Of a DNA stretch of 42,168 bases, positions 39,374 to 42,168 are shown piece after piece (position 1 is the first letter of the stretch; the number at the start of each line of letters is the position of its first letter). The position numbers and the translations under genes are program-made. Under the pieces are notes generated by a model. That model did not search any database and had not been told where the DNA came from. It saw nothing but the letters and a program-made list of their open reading frames with translations. Source of the stretch: Novosphingobium album (ex Hu et al. 2023) (GTDB lineage: Bacteria; Pseudomonadota; Alphaproteobacteria; Sphingomonadales; Sphingomonadaceae). The stretch is taken from contig NZ_JALHLE010000032.1 in NCBI RefSeq assembly GCF_022832385.1, positions 1-42,168 on the forward strand. The letters are read 5' to 3'.

Positions 39374-40909
39374 TCAGACAAAATGGAGCTTGAGACGTTC
39401 CCGGACCGGGCGAAGCACGTGCAGAGCCATGCCCGTCAGATCCTCGCGTGCCGGGTGACGCAGCAGAAAGACGGCGCACAGCCAGGCCATGCCGGAGACA
39501 GCGGCAGTCACCACGAAGTTGATGAAGCCCAGTGTAGAGGGGCTGCGCCACACTGTCACCGCGAAGAGCGCCGGCAGAATCGTGATGAGGGCCACGCCAA
39601 GGCTTGCCGAGTATATGCGTAGCATCGCGCGCCAACGGAAACCGACCAGATCACGCATCCAGAAGGCGTAGAGGCAGTACCACCCCAAGCCGTAGACGAA
39701 CCTGGAGGCGGCCGCGGCCTCGATGCTGATCGCTGCGCCCGCGACAAGGGTCGCCACCGAAAGCGCGGTATCGACAAGGTTGATGTGAAGGAGCTTCTTC
39801 AAATTCCCCAGCAGGATCGGCAAGTCCATGTGGAGCGGCAGGGCCACGAAGCAGCATTCCGCCAGGGCGACGAAGGAGAGCAGCGGCGCAGCCTGGGCCC
39901 ACCCCGGCCCATAGAGCAGCAGGATCACCGGCTCGGACAGCACTGCCAGCAGCGCCATGGCCGGCCAGACGATCACGCCATGGGCGGCAACAACGCGCTC
40001 GTAATAGGGGCCGAGGTCCTTGTGCTCGTCGCGCAGGCGGGCGAACGTGGGATAATAGATCGCGCCCACCGCGCCGGCGACGAGGTAGTGCAACTGCGCT
40101 GCCAGCGCCACGCCGCGGCTGTAGAGGCCCGCCGCGTTCATGCCTTGCAGGCGCCCGACGATGAGGTCGGGCGTGCGCATGCCGATGCCGCCGGAAAGGT
40201 AGAGCAGGGCGCTGCTGGATCCGAAGCCGACAATTTCCCGGGTGCGTGCGAGTCGGATTTTCCGGCTCAGCGGTGTCGGCCGAAGCAATTGCGCCAGCGT
40301 GGCGCGCGTGACGGCCTGCGCGATCATTGCCCAGGCCAGCGATTCGGCGGAAAAGCCTAGGGCGGCGAGCGTCAGCGCGCAGGCACTGTTGGCGATCGCG
40401 CCTGAGGAATTGACCAGAAAGGTCCCGCGAAAGTCGAGGCGCCGCGACAGCAGAGCGACCGGAACGATGCTCCAGGGATTGATCAGGTAGGACGCCGCGA
40501 TCAGTCCCAGAATGCCGAACAGGCGAGGTTCGCTGTAGAACAGCGCAACCGGCCATGCGACCGCCATGATCAGTGCGGCAAGAATGAAGGAAAAGGACAC
40601 CGCGATCACGGTGCAATGCCGCACGGTGTCCTCATCTGCGGTCGGATGGCGGCCGAGGTAACGGGTGAGGCCGAAATCCTGAATGATCGAAAGGATCATC
40701 GCTGCCGCCAGCGCGACCGAGAATAGGCCGATCTCTTCCGGTTTCAGGAAGAAGCGGGAGATGATGACCGAGGTGACGAATTGCAGGACGAACTGGGAAT
40801 ACTGGCTGCCGGCCGCCCACAGTGCCGCCGATTTCACGCTGGCTTGGCCGCGTCCACTGTCCGGTGCGGACGGGGGAGGGGGGGCATCGTCGACCACGGG
40901 TGTCGTCAC
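39374..40909 (-). CDS. Polysaccharide flippase (Wzx-like)
   Basis: A 511-residue protein of the MOP superfamily, oligosaccharide flippase type, with 12-14 hydrophobic segments. The N-terminal block SAALWAAGSQYSQFVLQFVTSVIISRFFLKPEEIGLFSVA is typical of the polysaccharide biosynthesis/export (RfbX/Wzx) group, which moves lipid-linked sugar repeats across the inner membrane. A Pro-rich, disordered start (residues 1-22) precedes it. Its ATG overlaps the stop of the glycosyltransferase gene (40906-40909), so the two are coupled. The polymer it serves is unknown. Confidence 0.9.
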   Translation of the reverse strand: MTTPVVDDAPPPPSAPDSGRGQASVKSAALWAAGSQYSQFVLQFVTSVIISRFFLKPEEIGLFSVALAAAMILSIIQDFGLTRYLGRHPTADEDTVRHCTVIAVSFSFILAALIMAVAWPVALFYSEPRLFGILGLIAASYLINPWSIVPVALLSRRLDFRGTFLVNSSGAIANSACALTLAALGFSAESLAWAMIAQAVTRATLAQLLRPTPLSRKIRLARTREIVGFGSSSALLYLSGGIGMRTPDLIVGRLQGMNAAGLYSRGVALAAQLHYLVAGAVGAIYYPTFARLRDEHKDLGPYYERVVAAHGVIVWPAMALLAVLSEPVILLLYGPGWAQAAPLLSFVALAECCFVALPLHMDLPILLGNLKKLLHINLVDTALSVATLVAGAAISIEAAAASRFVYGLGWYCLYAFWMRDLVGFRWRAMLRIYSASLGVALITILPALFAVTVWRSPSTLGFINFVVTAAVSGMAWLCAVFLLRHPAREDLTGMALHVLRPVRERLKLHFV

Positions 40910-41943
40910 GCCGCGTGCGAGGTGGCGAGAGTGGAGGCCAGGCGCAAGGCGCGTACTGGTTCACCGAATCGCAGCAACCGCAGGACCGTGCGCCACATGC
41001 CGTCACGGCGGCCGCCGTCGCGCAGGTGGCTGACAAGCAGATCGAATCCATTGCCTCGCATGGCGCTTGCCGAATAGCGCACCCCGAGCGCAACCTGTTC
41101 GCGGACCCTGCGGGACACGCCGGGCCGTCCGAACAATGCATCGAGGTCAGCGATCGGCGGCAGGCGATCAAGTGTTGCTGTGGGATCTGGGCGGCCAGCC
41201 TGCCTTTCTTCCCAGGCAATCCGCGCGACCACACTGCCGATTTGTTGTTCGGTTGCATGGCGGGAGGATACCTGTGCCGGATAGCGTCGGTACCGCAGCA
41301 GCCGTTCGGGGATGTTCCCCAGCTTGGTTACCCCTGCCAGCCGCAACCACAGGTCGAGATCCTCGCAATGCCGGAAAGCGGCATGGTAGCCACCGACGGA
41401 AAGGATGATGTCGCGCCGGAACACTGCCGCTGGATGGCAAATCAGCTGCCCGCCTATCTCTATGGCCCTGAGAAGTTCCTCGTGCGTAAGCGGGTGGTCG
41501 TCCATGCCATGGCAGATCAGGGGCTCCCCTTCCTCGCCGATGTCCTCGCTCCAGCATCCCACCACTCCGTAGTCTGGATGCTGTTCGAGAAAAGCGATCT
41601 GCCTCGAGAAACGGTTGGGTCTGCAGATGTCGTCCGCGTCCATGCGCGCGATGACCGGCGCCTTCGCGATTTTGACCATCTCGTTGAGACTGGCGATCAG
41701 ACCGCGATTCTCCCGCAGGATCGGCCGGACGCGCGAATCCATTTCCGCGTAGTGCTGCACAATCCGTGGCGATGCGTCGGTGGACCCGTCGTCGACGATG
41801 AGAAACTCGAAATCCGTAAAGTCCTGGGCGAGCACGCTCTCGATGGCGGACGCGAGATAGCGTTCGCCGTTGTAGACGCTCATTGCCACACTGATCGCCG
41901 GAGTCGGCATTGCTTGGAAATTCCCGGTTTCTGACGGCCTCAT
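40906..41943 (-). CDS. GT2-family glycosyltransferase
   Basis: A 345-residue glycosyltransferase of family 2 (GT-A fold). The N-terminal domain has ISVAMSVYNGERYLASAIESVLAQ, then FLIVDDGSTDASP, the metal-binding ARMDADD and GCWSEDIGEE, and further on CEDLDLWLRL, which holds the likely catalytic acidic residue. It transfers a sugar from a nucleotide sugar, probably to a lipid-linked repeat handled by the overlapping flippase. The ATG at 41910 (MPTPAIS) is a reasonable alternative start. No other surface-polysaccharide genes are in the window; the cluster may continue past the edge. Confidence 0.9.
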   Translation of the reverse strand: MRPSETGNFQAMPTPAISVAMSVYNGERYLASAIESVLAQDFTDFEFLIVDDGSTDASPRIVQHYAEMDSRVRPILRENRGLIASLNEMVKIAKAPVIARMDADDICRPNRFSRQIAFLEQHPDYGVVGCWSEDIGEEGEPLICHGMDDHPLTHEELLRAIEIGGQLICHPAAVFRRDIILSVGGYHAAFRHCEDLDLWLRLAGVTKLGNIPERLLRYRRYPAQVSSRHATEQQIGSVVARIAWEERQAGRPDPTATLDRLPPIADLDALFGRPGVSRRVREQVALGVRYSASAMRGNGFDLLVSHLRDGGRRDGMWRTVLRLLRFGEPVRALRLASTLATSHAA

Positions 41944-42150
41944 TGCGGCCCAGCGTGCACCCGCTTCTGGTTAGCCGCTGCGTGGTAAACAAACCGTAAG
42001 ATCATCAAGCCGGAGAGGAGGCGGTAGCGCTATGCGGACGGCGGCGGTTGAAACGGGAGGGATTCGTCCCATATCGTCAGGGCAAGACGAGGTTCTCCTT
42101 GGCCTTCCCTGCGGTTCAAACGTTCGATGAACTTTTTTTGAAGAAAGTGT

Positions 42151-42156
42151 TTGACC
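42151..42156 (+). promoter_or_regulatory. Possible -35 box at the window edge
   Basis: TTGACC follows an AT-rich tract (CTTTTTTTGAAGAAAG) and is followed by a GC-rich stretch that runs off the end of the window. This resembles strong rRNA or tRNA promoters, but the -10 region is not in view. The preceding 200 bases (41944-42150) contain no recognised gene. Confidence 0.3.
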
Positions 42157-42168
42157 GAATCGGGGGTG

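Noticed and set aside
40822..41934. A 370-codon plus-strand frame opposite the GT2 gene
   Set aside because: The minus-strand frame has full GT2 motifs; this one has none.
1..42168. CRISPR arrays, insertion sequences, prophage or tRNA genes
   Set aside because: No regularly spaced direct repeats, transposase or integrase motifs, or tRNA cloverleaf with a T-loop was seen on either strand.

Overview
The window is high-GC alphaproteobacterial chromosome, most likely from a sphingomonad close to Novosphingobium. The Atm1-type ABC exporter closely resembles, from memory, the crystallised Novosphingobium aromaticivorans protein. The ribosomal proteins are of alphaproteobacterial type, and several secreted families are ones I associate with Sphingomonadales. 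No tRNA, rRNA, CRISPR, insertion sequence or prophage is visible.

Layout. 1-3212 is an accessory flank: a sphingomonad-type palindromic repeat, a TauE/SafE (TSUP) permease, an Amj-type lipid II flippase and two stretches with no convincing gene. 3213-7731 is the str operon (rpsL-rpsG-fusA-tuf), closed by a strong terminator. 7769-8754 separates str from S10 with a small secreted protein (minus strand) and an HNH-like protein. 9013-18359 is the S10-spc run from rpsJ to rpmD, closed by a terminator. 18506-21197 holds two convergent non-ribosomal genes, an ankyrin/TonB_C-like lipoprotein and a GT39-type glycosyltransferase, which split the spc operon. rplO-secY-adk follow, then a secreted SRPBCC protein, then rpsM-rpsK-rpoA-rplQ with another strong terminator. 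From 27775 the content is general accessory: prolyl oligopeptidase, two related small secreted proteins, a TRIC channel, a cytochrome P450, an M49-like metallopeptidase, then on the minus strand a SulP transporter, Atm1, a two-DTG aspartic protease, a polysaccharide flippase and a GT2 glycosyltransferase.

How it works together. The ribosomal run encodes 25 ribosomal proteins together with EF-G, EF-Tu, SecY, adenylate kinase and RNA polymerase alpha. It is not one transcript: terminators after tuf, rpmD and rplQ divide it. Four promoter-like sites (before tuf, rpsJ, rplO and rpsM) share a 17-base spacer, and three have an identical GC-rich -10 box, TAGGGGCG. Several intercistronic regions carry strong RNA hairpins, notably a 25-pair stem between rpsL and rpsG, where S7 autoregulates in E. 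coli, and nested structures in the rpsJ-rplC and rpsK-rpoA gaps. S12 has Arg at position 88, a residue known to give streptomycin resistance in other bacteria.

The window is dominated by essential genes and I found no clearly new multi-gene system. The most useful leads are regulatory (shared promoter class, rpsL-rpsG stem, the rpsM -35 box inside a palindrome, the secY palindrome) and a few unusual proteins.
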